Source: Pseudomonas azotoformans
Lineage (GTDB): Bacteria > Pseudomonadota > Gammaproteobacteria > Pseudomonadales > Pseudomonadaceae
Reading direction: 5' to 3'
Assembly: GCF_001579805.1 (NCBI RefSeq)
Contig: NZ_CP014546.1
Span: forward strand, 5,084,001 to 5,148,000
Length of the DNA: 64,000 bases
Below the pieces are notes generated by a model. That model ran no database searches, had not been told where the DNA came from, and was given only the letters and a program-made list of their open reading frames with translations. Shown here one piece after another: positions 40,510 through 49,260 of the stretch. The translations under genes and the position numbers were made by a program. Positions within the stretch are counted from its first letter, which is position 1, and each line of letters begins with the position of its first letter.

Positions 40510-41581
40510 TGGCGGCCATGTACTCGTCGACGGTAATCTCACCAACGCACGGTCGCGCGCCGGGTTCGGGCCGGTAGCCCTGGGCGATCTTGACCGCCAG
40601 CGCAACAGCAGCGCAGCTGGGGATTTCCGGGCCTTTGTCATTCAAGGCCGTCAATTGCACGGCCAGTGACAAAGGCTGGCCGTCAGCCCCCACGCCCTGC
40701 ACATCGATGTACATCGCGCTTTTACCATCGCCAAACCGTTCAAACCAAGTGCCCAACCGATGCAGCCGCGCGGCCCAAGTGACAGGGTCACGCACGATCC
40801 CCAGCCGCCGAGCCTGGGCCAGCAACCCGTTGGCGACGCCACCCAGTTTGAGCCCCGCGCCCGCCTTGAAGCGCAAGGTGTGGGCGCCGTAGCGGCTGGC
40901 GAAAATATCCATGTCCGGCACGTCCACATTGGCCAGCACTCGCGTGCCCAGTCCAGGCATTTTGCGCAGCGTCAGGTCCTGCCAACCCAGCACTTCGTGT
41001 ACCTGGCCATTCCTGAGTTGCTTGATCGGTTTGCCCGCGTAGGCCAGCACCCCTTCGATCGTCGACAGGCCCGGCATCTTGGCCGAAGAGGAAATGCCAT
41101 GCTCGATCGAGTCGATGCGCGTAAAACGCGACCGGTACTGGTCGATGAGCGCAGATGACAATGTCGGCACCGAACTGCAACCACTGAGGATGGCCACGCC
41201 CGCCTGCTTGGCCTGCGCATCCAGCACGCCCACGCCATTGACGAAGGTGCGGCAGTCGGACAGGTCGCAGTAGTTAACACCCGCCTCGATGCAGCTCAGG
41301 GCAACCGCATAGGACTGCCCCTGGAACGGGCCGCCGGTATGAATCACTAACTGGATGCGCTCGGACTGTAAAACACCCGCGAATCCGGCCCCCATGGCAT
41401 CGCCACACCAGCCTTCGCACGCCGTGCCGGGCTGCGCGTTCAACGCGTCGAGCTTGCGCTGCAACTTGTGTGGATCACGGCCCGAGATCACCAGCTCAAT
41501 GCCCGGTGCTACCGCCAGATGTCGGCACACGATACTGCCGAAATTGCCGTAGCCGCCGATCACCATCACCCTGAGTGCCAT
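40463..41581 (-). CDS. Saccharopine dehydrogenase-like NAD(P)-binding protein
   Basis: A 372-residue oxidoreductase from the ATG at 41581; an in-frame codon 22 positions earlier is possible but gives a non-family extension. The Rossmann motif VIGGYGNFGS is at the very N-terminus, followed by SGRDPHKLQRKLDAL and GGPFQGQSYAVALSCIEAGVNYCDLSD, typical of the saccharopine dehydrogenase superfamily. The C-terminal domain is not that of lysine-pathway enzymes, so the substrate is unknown. It lies 80 bp downstream of the MFS transporter gene on the same strand and may be co-transcribed with it. Confidence 0.85.
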   Translation of the reverse strand: MALRVMVIGGYGNFGSIVCRHLAVAPGIELVISGRDPHKLQRKLDALNAQPGTACEGWCGDAMGAGFAGVLQSERIQLVIHTGGPFQGQSYAVALSCIEAGVNYCDLSDCRTFVNGVGVLDAQAKQAGVAILSGCSSVPTLSSALIDQYRSRFTRIDSIEHGISSSAKMPGLSTIEGVLAYAGKPIKQLRNGQVHEVLGWQDLTLRKMPGLGTRVLANVDVPDMDIFASRYGAHTLRFKAGAGLKLGGVANGLLAQARRLGIVRDPVTWAARLHRLGTWFERFGDGKSAMYIDVQGVGADGQPLSLAVQLTALNDKGPEIPSCAAVALAVKIAQGYRPEPGARPCVGEITVDEYMAAINDPANLSLSVRFSD

Positions 41582-41661
41582 GCCCGTCTTCCCTGAACCA
41601 TCGATCGTATGCTGCGCCTGCAACAGGCTGGCAGCTGAGGCGGCCAACGATACTCGATTTC

Positions 41662-42828
41662 CTAAACCGCCGCAGCCATGCGGGTTCTGGTACTCCAGGC
41701 AAAGCTCACGACCATCAGCAGCCCCAAGCCCGCCATCGCGGCGCCGGCCAGGGAAATCGCCGGGTAGCCCAGCCCTGCGTTGATCACTGCACCACCTACT
41801 GCTGCGCCAATCGCGTTACCGAAGTTGAAGGCGCCGATGTTTACGGCCGAGGCCAGGTTCGGCGCATCCTTGGCCGCTTCCATCACGCGCATCTGCAACG
41901 GCGGCACGACGGCGAAGCTGGCGATACCCCAGATAAGGATGCTCACCGCAGCCGGAATCGGCCAACGCATCAAGAACGCAAAGGCCAGCAGGACCAGGAT
42001 CAGTGCGCTCAGCGAGACTATCAGGGTCCGGTCGATCGAACGGTCTGCCGCCTTGCCGCCCCACATATTGCCCAGGGTCAGCCCGACGCCAAACAGCACC
42101 AGCATGGCCGTGATAAAGGGGGTAGACGCGTGGGTCTCATTGCTCAGGATCGGCGCGATATAGGTAAACACGGTGAACATCGCCCCCGAACCCACCACGG
42201 TCAGGGCCAGCGCCGCCAGTACCGAACCACGCCCCAACACCTTGATTTCGGCCAGCACACCGTCGCTTTTCGGCAGTGGTAGGTTAGGCAGCGCGAACCA
42301 CAGCGCGACCATGGTCACCAGGCCCAACCCGCCAATGCCCCAGAACGCCGTACGCCAGCCAAGCAGCTCACCAAACCAGGTCGCCAGCGGCACACCGCCA
42401 ATGGTCGCCAGGGTCAGGCCCATAAACATTGCGGCGACGGCTCCGGCGCGCTTGTCCGGCGCGACCACGCTGGCGGCGACGATGGAGCCGACGCCAAAAA
42501 ACGCGCCGTGGTTAAGCGAAGTGATGACGCGGGCGATCAACAGGTCGTAATAGCCGGTGGCAAGCGCCGACATCACGTTACCCAGGGTGAAAATGGCCAT
42601 GAGCCCCACCAGCAGGTAGCGCCGGGGAATCTTGCCGGTGGTCAAGATCATCAGGGGCGCGCCGAGCAATACCCCCAGGGCATAGGCGCTGACCAACAGC
42701 CCTGCGGTGGGAATGGACACGCCAAGGTCATTGGCGATGGTGGGCAACATGCCCATGGGCGCGAACTCAGTGACACCAATGCCAAAGGCACCGACGGCAA
42801 GGGCTACAAGGGGTGGATTGATACGCAT
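41662..42828 (-). CDS. MFS transporter, DHA1/AraJ-like
   Basis: A 388-residue, 12-segment membrane protein. ALAVGAFGIGVTEFAPMGMLP at the start, SAYALGVLLGAPLMILTTGKIPRR for motif A, and SLNHGAFFGVGSIVAASVV are typical of the AraJ/YdhP branch of drug or arabinose efflux proteins. Divergent from a LysR regulator with a 94-bp gap carrying a good LysR-type box, so it is probably the regulated target. Exported substrate unknown. Confidence 0.9.
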   Translation of the reverse strand: MRINPPLVALAVGAFGIGVTEFAPMGMLPTIANDLGVSIPTAGLLVSAYALGVLLGAPLMILTTGKIPRRYLLVGLMAIFTLGNVMSALATGYYDLLIARVITSLNHGAFFGVGSIVAASVVAPDKRAGAVAAMFMGLTLATIGGVPLATWFGELLGWRTAFWGIGGLGLVTMVALWFALPNLPLPKSDGVLAEIKVLGRGSVLAALALTVVGSGAMFTVFTYIAPILSNETHASTPFITAMLVLFGVGLTLGNMWGGKAADRSIDRTLIVSLSALILVLLAFAFLMRWPIPAAVSILIWGIASFAVVPPLQMRVMEAAKDAPNLASAVNIGAFNFGNAIGAAVGGAVINAGLGYPAISLAGAAMAGLGLLMVVSFAWSTRTRMAAAV

Positions 42829-42872
42829 GGAAGACTCCTCATTTATGCCGCAAATGCTACGATCAACGCTTT

Positions 42873-42889
42873 AACGGCACTAGACCGTT
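42873..42889. promoter_or_regulatory. LysR-type operator between MFS and LysR genes
   Basis: AACGG and CCGTT are perfect 5-bp arms with a 7-nt spacer (CACTAGA), inside TTAACGGCACTAGACCGTTT, which fits the T-N11-A pattern of LysR boxes. It sits 33 nt before the LysR ATG and 44 nt from the MFS start, in the only space where both promoters can lie. Confidence 0.55.
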
Positions 42890-42922
42890 TAATTGGCAAT
42901 CACCTTTGCGCACGAGGCAAAA

Positions 42923-43816
42923 ATGGATTTCAACGGCAGGTCGGGCGAGATGGCGGTATTCGCGATGGTGGCTCAGGAAGGCAGCCTGTCGGCGGCGGCG
43001 CGGGCGTTACGCCTGACGCCTTCGGCCGTCAGCCGCGTCATCGCACGCACGGAACAGCGCCTGGGCACCCGCCTGCTGATTCGCACGACCCGCGCCCTAG
43101 CCTTTACGGCCGAAGGCGAGGTGTACCTTCGCGGCGCCCGGCGCATCCTGGCCGACATGGACGAAGTCGAGGAAGCCATCGCCGACCAGGGCGCGCCCAA
43201 AGGCCGGCTACGGGTCAGTGCTGCCCTGGGCCACGGTCGCATGGCCATCGTGCCCTTGGTGGCGGCATTCAGCGCCCGCTACCCGAACATTGTGGTGGAT
43301 TTGACCTTGGGCGACGAAGTGGTCGACATCCTGGGCGGCCAAGCGGACGTGGCGATCCGCTTTGGCGACCTGCCAGACAGCCCGCTGACAGCGCGCCGCA
43401 TCGGTGATACCGGCCAGGCGCTGGTGGCGTCGCCTGCGTACCTCCACCAACACGGCACACCGCTGGAACCGAACGACTTGCTGCGACACAACTGCCTGCG
43501 TTTCAACTTCCGCCGTGCCCAATCCGACTGGCCCTTCGCCCGTGACGGCCGGGAGTTTTCGCTGAAGATCAACGGCAATATCGAATGCAGCAGTGGCGAA
43601 GCGCTCGCGCAACTGGCGCGACTGGGCGCCGGTATCGCACGCATCGGCGAATTCACGGTGGCAGAAGACCTGCAACGCGGTGACCTGGTGCGCCTGCTGG
43701 AAGCCTGGAACCCCGGCGACAGGGAGCCGATCCACGTGGTGTTTGTCGGCGGTGCGAGCATGCCGGCGCGGATCCGCGTGTTTGTGGACTTTTTGCTGGA
43801 GCACCATCGGCTGTAA
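42923..43816 (+). CDS. LysR family transcriptional regulator
   Basis: A 297-residue LysR protein from the ATG at 42923 (GAGG lies upstream). The helix-turn-helix covers about residues 8-65 (EGSLSAAARALRLTPSAVSRVIARTEQRLG in parts); the effector domain follows with GRLRVSAALGHGRMAIVP. It is of the type that ends near HVVFVGGASMPARIRVFVDFL, like regulators of efflux or detoxification genes. Divergent from the MFS transporter. A second LysR gene is convergent, 22 bp after its end. Confidence 0.9.
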   Translation: MDFNGRSGEMAVFAMVAQEGSLSAAARALRLTPSAVSRVIARTEQRLGTRLLIRTTRALAFTAEGEVYLRGARRILADMDEVEEAIADQGAPKGRLRVSAALGHGRMAIVPLVAAFSARYPNIVVDLTLGDEVVDILGGQADVAIRFGDLPDSPLTARRIGDTGQALVASPAYLHQHGTPLEPNDLLRHNCLRFNFRRAQSDWPFARDGREFSLKINGNIECSSGEALAQLARLGAGIARIGEFTVAEDLQRGDLVRLLEAWNPGDREPIHVVFVGGASMPARIRVFVDFLLEHHRL

Positions 43817-43838
43817 ACCACGCCTGGCGCCAGCGTTG

Positions 43839-44735
43839 TCACCTGGCGACGTCACCCGCAAAGTGCGGAGACGTACCGAAATACTCGATCAAAAGTTCGG
43901 TGAGAACCCGAATCTTCTGGGCCGGATGCTGACCTGCAGGACGGACCATGTAGGCACCCGCCGACGGGGGTGGATACGCCGTCATGATCGGCACCAGCGC
44001 ACCGCTGGCCAGGCTGACATGGGTGAGGCAATCGGGCAGGTACGCGACGCCCAGCCCGGCTACAGCGGCAGCCACCAACGCCACACCGCTGTCCGCCTTG
44101 AAGCGCCCCTGGGGACGCACTGCAACGACCTTGTCGCCATCCAGAAATTGCCAGGCTTCGGTGCTCTGCATCAGGGCTTGATGGGCGATCAGTTCCTCCG
44201 GCTTCTGCGGGGCACCATGGGCTTTGATATAGCCCGGACTCGCAACCAGTTTGCCCTTGATCGGGCCAATGCAGCGTGCAATCAGATTGGAGTCCTGCAG
44301 GTAGCCGACCCGTATCGCACAGTCGTAACCCTCCGCGATCAGGTCAACAAAGCGATCGCTGTAGCAGGTCTGGATATGCAGTTGCGGGTGTCGTCGTGCC
44401 ATTTCTGCCAGCACGGGGGCGAAATGGGTGGGGCCGAAAGACAGCGGCGCGGCCACTCGCAGGCGGCCTCGCAACGCACCGTCGGGCAGGATCGCTTCCC
44501 TGGCAACGTCTATTTCCGCACAGACCCTGGCGGCATAGTCGCGGAACGTGGCGCCAGCCTCAGTCAGTGCGGCCCCGCGCGTAGACCGGGCCAGCAACTG
44601 CACGCCAAGTTCTGCTTCCAGGCGCGCCAGCCTGCGACTGACGATTGACTTGGACACGCCAAGCCTCACCGCAGCAGGCGAAACGCCCCCCGCATCGGCA
44701 ACCGCCACGAAGGTCTGAAGTTCTTCGATATCCAA
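43839..44735 (-). CDS. LysR family transcriptional regulator
   Basis: A 298-residue LysR protein with helix-turn-helix at about residues 3-60 (GVSPAAVRLGVSKSIVSRRLARLEAELG in parts), GRLRVAAPLSFGPTHFAPVLAEMARRHP opening the effector domain, and a C-terminal PAGQHPAQKIRVLTELLIEYFG. Head to head with the isochorismatase-like gene; the 152-bp gap between them holds two strong dyads. This pairing of LysR and YcaC-like hydrolase is common in pseudomonads. Confidence 0.9.
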   Translation of the reverse strand: MDIEELQTFVAVADAGGVSPAAVRLGVSKSIVSRRLARLEAELGVQLLARSTRGAALTEAGATFRDYAARVCAEIDVAREAILPDGALRGRLRVAAPLSFGPTHFAPVLAEMARRHPQLHIQTCYSDRFVDLIAEGYDCAIRVGYLQDSNLIARCIGPIKGKLVASPGYIKAHGAPQKPEELIAHQALMQSTEAWQFLDGDKVVAVRPQGRFKADSGVALVAAAVAGLGVAYLPDCLTHVSLASGALVPIMTAYPPPSAGAYMVRPAGQHPAQKIRVLTELLIEYFGTSPHFAGDVAR

Positions 44736-44792
44736 ATCAGTGTTCCCCTTTGAGCGACACAGTTAACCACTGCACGCGACTACCGCATTGAG

Positions 44793-44847
44793 TGTGGGAA
44801 AAGCACAGTGCTGTCCACAAGCAATGCGCCCACCTGCGCACTGCTTG
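44793..44847. promoter_or_regulatory. Two adjacent dyads in the LysR/isochorismatase intergenic region
   Basis: First dyad 44793-44819: TGTGG...CCACA outer arms with AGCAC-A-GTGCT inside. Second dyad 44818-44847: CAAGCA-a-TGCGC, loop CCACCT, GCGCA-c-TGCTTG, 11 of 12 pairs. They abut each other and end 40 nt before the isochorismatase ATG. A tandem operator for the LysR protein is the simplest reading. Confidence 0.5.
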
Positions 44848-44887
44848 ATAGCTGATCCCGCTCACAACGACAACAAAGGATGTATGA

Positions 44888-45541
44888 ATGACTTTTCGTA
44901 ACGGCATTGACTCGCTGCTTCGCCCGGAAGATTCGGTACTCGTTCTGATTGACCATCAGCCTTACCAACTCACCAACCTGAACAGCCATGAGCCGCAGAT
45001 GGTGGTCAACAATGCCACGGCGCTGGCCAAAGCCGCCAAGGCCTTCAACGTACCCACCATCCTGACCAGCGTAATCGCCGAACGTGGCGGTTTCATCTTC
45101 CCGCAAATCACCGATGTGTTCCCCGGCCAAACCGTCATCGACCGCACGTTCATCAACACCTGGGAAGATCAGGCCGTGGTGGACGCGGTAAAAGCCACTG
45201 GCCGCAAGCAACTGGTCATCGCGGGCCTGTGGACTGAAATCTGCGTGGCCATGCCGGTGATCCAAGCCCTCGGCGAAGGCTGGGACGTGACCGTGATCAC
45301 CGACGCCTCGGGCGCTGTTTCCGTCGAGGCCCATCAGGTAGCGATCCAGCGCATGATTGCGGCCGGCGCGAACATGATGACCTGGCTGGCGATTGCCGCA
45401 GAATGGCAGCGCGACTGGGCGCGCAGCGAAACAGCGGGCGCACTGACGGAGGTGCTTCAGCAGCATGCCGCGGGTAGCGGCATTGCGTACCTGTGGGAGC
45501 AGCAATTGCTCAACACACCCGTGCCGGCTGTCGCGGGGTAA
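44888..45541 (+). CDS. Isochorismatase-like cysteine hydrolase (YcaC type)
   Basis: A 217-residue cytoplasmic hydrolase. The catalytic Asp is D22 in VLVLIDHQPYQ and the nucleophilic Cys is C119 in GLWTEICVAMPVIQAL, with the preceding cis-peptide type turn; the Lys of the triad lies in the ATGRKQLVIAG region or earlier. The family splits amide or C-N bonds of small molecules, with YcaC itself of unknown substrate. A ribosome site AAAGGATG precedes the ATG. Divergent from a LysR regulator, which probably controls it. Confidence 0.88.
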   Translation: MTFRNGIDSLLRPEDSVLVLIDHQPYQLTNLNSHEPQMVVNNATALAKAAKAFNVPTILTSVIAERGGFIFPQITDVFPGQTVIDRTFINTWEDQAVVDAVKATGRKQLVIAGLWTEICVAMPVIQALGEGWDVTVITDASGAVSVEAHQVAIQRMIAAGANMMTWLAIAAEWQRDWARSETAGALTEVLQQHAAGSGIAYLWEQQLLNTPVPAVAG

Positions 45542-45586
45542 TTAGAACGGGGATGAAGCGACGCTCGCGCGATGCTTCATCCCCGC

Positions 45587-46378
45587 TCACTGTTCCTTCG
45601 CCAAGCCTGTCGGCAGCGGCTTGTGCAGGCGTTCAAGCACTTCATCAGCCGCCTCTGTCCATGCCTGGGACGCTCGGTTATTCCTGAGCACCTCCAGCCC
45701 GGCCGCCGTAAAGGTGCCGGGCGTGGCAATGGCCATACCCAACGCTTCGAGACTGGCCGTTGGCTGATGGCGGGCGCTGGCCAGGCAGTCTTGCAGGTTG
45801 CCCATCACCAGTTGGGCGGCCTGATCCTTGGACAGGCCTTTATCGGTGAACCACTGCTGAAGATCACTCAGGAAGAAATAGAACCAACCGTTCATGCAAG
45901 CCGCGACGGTGGCCAGTTCGAACGCCTCTTCCTGATCCAATACAACCAAGGAACCGAGCGCGCCCAGCAGCGTTGCATGGGGCTCGCCACCCGGCGTGAC
46001 CACCACGGTTGTCTGGTTGATCTGGGCAGCATAGGACAGCATCGCGCGCACCACCCGCGCCTGCGGGAACCGGCGTTGCAACTCGGCCAGCTTCAATCCC
46101 GCCACCAGCGATACCAGCGTTTGCTCAGGTCTGAGCTGCACTTCATTCGAAAGCTGATCGACCACCTCCGGGCGCACGCCCAGCACCAACAAATCCGCCC
46201 CATCGACCACCTGTTGATTGTCAGCCATCACCTCGCAGTCCCATTGCGCACTGAGTTGCTGCGCACGTTCGTGGTTGCGCGGGGACAGCAGCACCCGCTC
46301 GCCAAAGCCGCTGCGCCGCAGGCCGATCACCACCTTTTCCGTCAGTTCACCGACGCCCAGGATTCCAATGTTCAGCAC
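45587..46378 (-). CDS. ProC-like pyrroline-5-carboxylate reductase family protein
   Basis: A 263-residue Rossmann protein. I start at a GTG at 46378 because GGAG lies 8 nt upstream and the Rossmann motif NIGILGVGELTEKVV then falls at the N-terminus, as in ProC; an ATG 20 codons earlier (46438) lacks a ribosome site. SPRNHERAQQLSAQW and VLGVRPEVVDQL match the family, but the ProC C-terminal signature (G-x-T-x-x-G) is replaced by IATPGTFTAAGLEVL. So it may reduce a different imine or have lost the activity. Monocistronic, divergent from the VOC pseudogene. Confidence 0.8.
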   Translation of the reverse strand: MLNIGILGVGELTEKVVIGLRRSGFGERVLLSPRNHERAQQLSAQWDCEVMADNQQVVDGADLLVLGVRPEVVDQLSNEVQLRPEQTLVSLVAGLKLAELQRRFPQARVVRAMLSYAAQINQTTVVVTPGGEPHATLLGALGSLVVLDQEEAFELATVAACMNGWFYFFLSDLQQWFTDKGLSKDQAAQLVMGNLQDCLASARHQPTASLEALGMAIATPGTFTAAGLEVLRNNRASQAWTEAADEVLERLHKPLPTGLAKEQ

Positions 46379-46495
46379 GCTGTCCACTCCGATCAATTCT
46401 GTAGTCGACTGCATCATAGGCATGATTGCCGTCTTCATGCAGGCGGACGTTCACGCTACACTCGCCGCTCGAAAAGATCAGCCAGGGAGGCAAGC

Positions 46496-46853
46496 ATGAG
46501 CACTCAAGGTAAAGACCGGCAAATCGACAACATCGAATTCAACGTCAGCGATATTGCCCGCAGCAAAACATTCTACGGCGGCGCGTTCGGTTGGACGTTT
46601 GTCGATTACGGCCCCACCTATACCGAGTTCAGCGATGGGCGTCTGACTGGCGGGTTCACCACGGGGGAGCCGGTTCGGGCCGGGTGGCCCGTTAGTTATT
46701 TTGTACGCCGATGATCTCGATGCCACGCAGCAGCGACTCAAAGCCCTCGGGGCTGTCATCACCCGTGAGACATTTTCGTTCCCGGGTGGACGCAGGTTCC
46801 ACTTCACCGATCCGGATGGCTATGAACTGGCGGTTTGGAACGCTGATCAATAG
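46496..46853 (+). pseudogene. VOC (glyoxalase/bleomycin-resistance) family gene, frameshifted
   Basis: Frame 1 runs from ATG 46496 (AGGGAGG upstream) through NIEFNVSDIARSKTFYGGAFGW and GGFTTGEPVRAG, then hits TGA at 46712-46714. From about 46682 another frame continues the same domain without a break: GPLVILYADDLDATQQRLK, then FTDPDGYELAVWNADQ and a TAG at 46851-46853. Removing one base near 46685 (the T of GGGTGGCCC) joins both parts into a normal VOC protein of about 118 residues. Either a recent inactivating insertion or a sequencing error. Metal ligands (His/Glu) are otherwise in place. Confidence 0.8.
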
Positions 46854-46897
46854 GTCTCCCCCTCAAGCCCCACCCTCACAGGATATGAAGGTTACCC

Positions 46898-47536
46898 ATG
46901 CGTTCTCTCTTTCCCCTGGCGCTCAGCTTGACGCTTATCGGCTGCGCCACCACCAAAACCGACGTGCGCAACGAAGCGCAGATCAGCCAATACGACCCGG
47001 CCAACTCGGCCCGAATCCGCCTGATCACGGGTGACACCACCAATGCGGGATTCCTCAGTGGCCAGACCTGCGAAGCGTTTTACAACGGGTCCCTGCTGAC
47101 CAAAACACCTGAAGAAGCCGGATGGCAAAAAGCGCATATCGACTCGGCGGGCCTCTACCCTTTCAGAGCCACCGACAGCCAGAACAGCGTGATTGGCATG
47201 CCTGCCAGCAAGGCGAGCAAAGCCATCAACCAGTCGCCCAAAGTGTTTGACGAGCACGTTATTGCGGCGGGTAAACCCTTTATTGCAGGGTTCGCCATGG
47301 GCGGTTCACAAATGTCCTGCTTTCCCGCGCCTGTCACACTCGTCCCCGAGCCCGGCAAAGACTATGAAATGGAACTGCAGATGGTCAAAATCAGCACATT
47401 CAAGGCAGGTTGCGTGATTGCCGTTCGCCAACTCTCCGTTCAGGGCAACAACACGGTTGAAACACCGCTCAGGCCGCAGGTGTGTGCCAAAACCCCTTCG
47501 GGTTGGTACACCGTCACCCCGACACCTTTGCCCTGA
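46898..47536 (+). CDS. Hypothetical lipoprotein
   Basis: A 212-residue protein with a lipoprotein signal: MRSLFPLALSLTLIGC, lipobox LIGC with C16. I do not recognise the mature domain. It has several Cys (in GQTCEAFYNG, MSCFPAPV, FKAGCVIAV and PQVCAKTPSGWY), suggesting disulfides in the periplasm. It starts 44 bp after the VOC pseudogene. The Asp after the lipidated Cys is absent (C-A-T-T), so outer-membrane sorting by Lol is expected. Function unknown. Confidence 0.75.
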   Translation: MRSLFPLALSLTLIGCATTKTDVRNEAQISQYDPANSARIRLITGDTTNAGFLSGQTCEAFYNGSLLTKTPEEAGWQKAHIDSAGLYPFRATDSQNSVIGMPASKASKAINQSPKVFDEHVIAAGKPFIAGFAMGGSQMSCFPAPVTLVPEPGKDYEMELQMVKISTFKAGCVIAVRQLSVQGNNTVETPLRPQVCAKTPSGWYTVTPTPLP

Positions 47537-47594
47537 ACTGCCTGGGCAGGACATCTCCCTGACCTGGGACCCGGCGTGTATTCATGGAGGAAAA

Positions 47595-48143
47595 ATGCGG
47601 ATCTACATCACAGGTGCATCCTGCGCAGGCGTCACCACGCTGGGTCACAACCTCGCCATACGGCTGGGTCTACGACAAGTCGACGTCGATGACTTTTACT
47701 GGATGCCCACAAACCCTCCCTTCACAACCAAGCGACCTCCCGCTGAGCGCGTGTCATTGATGCAGCAAGCATGCGGTGACGACGGCTGGGTGCTGAGTGG
47801 TTCCTGCATGGTCTGGGGCGATGCGCTGATTGCTGATGCCGACCTGATTGTCTTTGTGGTCACACCCACGCCCGTTCGCCTCGAACGCCTGGCTGCCCGC
47901 GAGAAGGCGCGTTTTGGCGAGCGGATCGCACCCGGTGGTGATATGCACGCAATACACGTGGGCTTTCGGGAATGGGCTTCGCAGTATGACGACCCGGATT
48001 TCTCGGGCCGCAACCGGGCGTGGCATGAGGCGTGGCTGTCACAGCAGACGGCTCCGGTCTTAAGGATTGACGGGATGCGCAGTGCTGAACAGATGGCCGC
48101 TGATGGCGCAAACGCCGCGATGGCTCACAACACGAACGACTGA
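47595..48143 (+). CDS. P-loop NTPase-like protein (adenylate-kinase-like) lacking the Walker A lysine
   Basis: A 182-residue protein; GGAGG 6 nt upstream fixes the ATG at 47595. It opens MRIYITGASCAGVTTLGHNLA: the Walker A shape is kept but the Lys of GxxxxGK is Val. The rest resembles small nucleoside-kinase-like AAA proteins: VDVDDFYWMPTNPPFTTKRP, GWVLSGSCMVWGD and FVVTPTPVRLERLAAREKARFGERI, the last a lid-like basic helix. Loss of the lysine is seen across this subfamily, so it may bind a nucleotide differently rather than be dead. Substrate unknown. Confidence 0.75.
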   Translation: MRIYITGASCAGVTTLGHNLAIRLGLRQVDVDDFYWMPTNPPFTTKRPPAERVSLMQQACGDDGWVLSGSCMVWGDALIADADLIVFVVTPTPVRLERLAAREKARFGERIAPGGDMHAIHVGFREWASQYDDPDFSGRNRAWHEAWLSQQTAPVLRIDGMRSAEQMAADGANAAMAHNTND

Positions 48144-48209
48144 GGCTGTCCAACGACCTCCACTCCCCTTATCCTCACACCTCCCCGCCCCCGCGAACCC
48201 GGAGCCGCC

Positions 48210-48830
48210 ATGGACCTCGCCACCCTCGCCCTTTTCCTCCCCGCCTGCTTCGCCCTGAACATGGCGCCGGGCCCGAACAACCTGCTGTCCGTGAGCAACT
48301 CCACCCGCTACGGCTACCGCACCTCGTGCCTGGCCGGTATCGGCCGCTTGCTGGCCTTTGCCGGCATGATCGCCCTCGCCTCTGCCGGCTTGGCGGTGGT
48401 GCTGCAAACATCGGAGCTGTTGTTCTACGGGATCAAGATTCTGGGCGCGGCGTATCTGTTTTATCTGGCGTTTCAGTTGTGGCGGGCTAATCCGGAGGCC
48501 GAGGCAGATTCGGCCACAGCCAAGGTAGGATTGTGGGCGTTGGCGCGGCAGGAGTTCTTAGTGGCGGCGGGCAATCCGAAGGCAATCCTGATCTTCACCG
48601 CCTTCCTGCCGCAATTCGTGGTGCCCGGCGAGCCCATCACCCCGCAATTCGCGCTGCTCGGCGCGATGTTCCTGGTGCTGGAGTGGATCGCCATCAGCGC
48701 CTACGCCTATATGGGCCTGCATATGCGGCGCTGGTTTGCCGAGCCGCGGGGCAAGCGGATTTTCAATCGGTGCTGCGCGGGGTTGTTGTCGGCGGCGGCG
48801 ACGGTGTTGTTGATGGCACGCAGGGCTTGA
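48210..48830 (+). CDS. LysE family amino acid exporter
   Basis: A 206-residue inner-membrane protein with about six hydrophobic segments. ACFALNMAPGPNNLLSVSNSTRYGYR matches the LysE/RhtB signature (the PGP motif and following G-rich turn), and AAGNPKAILIFTAFLPQFV is the second conserved block. It exports amino acids or their derivatives. GGAGCCGCC precedes the ATG. The SnoaL-like gene begins 3 nt after its stop, so the two are likely co-transcribed. Confidence 0.9.
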   Translation: MDLATLALFLPACFALNMAPGPNNLLSVSNSTRYGYRTSCLAGIGRLLAFAGMIALASAGLAVVLQTSELLFYGIKILGAAYLFYLAFQLWRANPEAEADSATAKVGLWALARQEFLVAAGNPKAILIFTAFLPQFVVPGEPITPQFALLGAMFLVLEWIAISAYAYMGLHMRRWFAEPRGKRIFNRCCAGLLSAAATVLLMARRA

Positions 48831-48833
48831 GAC

Positions 48834-49226
48834 ATGACTAGAAACGAACTCGCCGCCTTTTACCAAGGCTATATCGACTGCCTGAACCGTCAGGATTGGG
48901 AGCACCTGGGTGATTTCGTGCACCCGGACGTAACCTACAACGCCGAACGAGTCGGCCTCGCCGGCTACCGCGCCATGCTGGAACGGGATTTTCGCGAGAT
49001 ACCGGACCTGGTGTTCCGGATCCAGCTGCTGGTGGCCGATCCGCCGACGGTTGCCAGCCGCCTGAATTTCAGTGTGACGCCCAGGGGCGAGTTCTTCGGG
49101 CTGCCGATCAATGGGCGCACGGTGACGTTCGACGAAAATGTGTTCTACGAAGTGGTGGACGGTAAATTTGTCCACGTGTGGTCGGTTATCGACAAGGGGG
49201 CCATCGAGCAGCAACTGGCCGTCTAG
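48834..49226 (+). CDS. SnoaL-like / ester cyclase family protein
   Basis: A 130-residue NTF2-fold protein. FYQGYIDCLNRQDWEHLGDFVHPDVTYNA, read in parts, is the conserved helix-strand start; FREIPDLVFRIQLLVADPPTVASRL and FDENVFYEVVDGKFVHVWSVIDK complete the cone-shaped fold. These proteins are isomerases, cyclases or binding proteins of small organic acids; no specific reaction can be assigned. Start is 3 nt after the LysE stop. Confidence 0.83.
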   Translation: MTRNELAAFYQGYIDCLNRQDWEHLGDFVHPDVTYNAERVGLAGYRAMLERDFREIPDLVFRIQLLVADPPTVASRLNFSVTPRGEFFGLPINGRTVTFDENVFYEVVDGKFVHVWSVIDKGAIEQQLAV

Positions 49227-49260
49227 ACTCTACACGGCCCTTTTCCTGTGGAGACCGATC

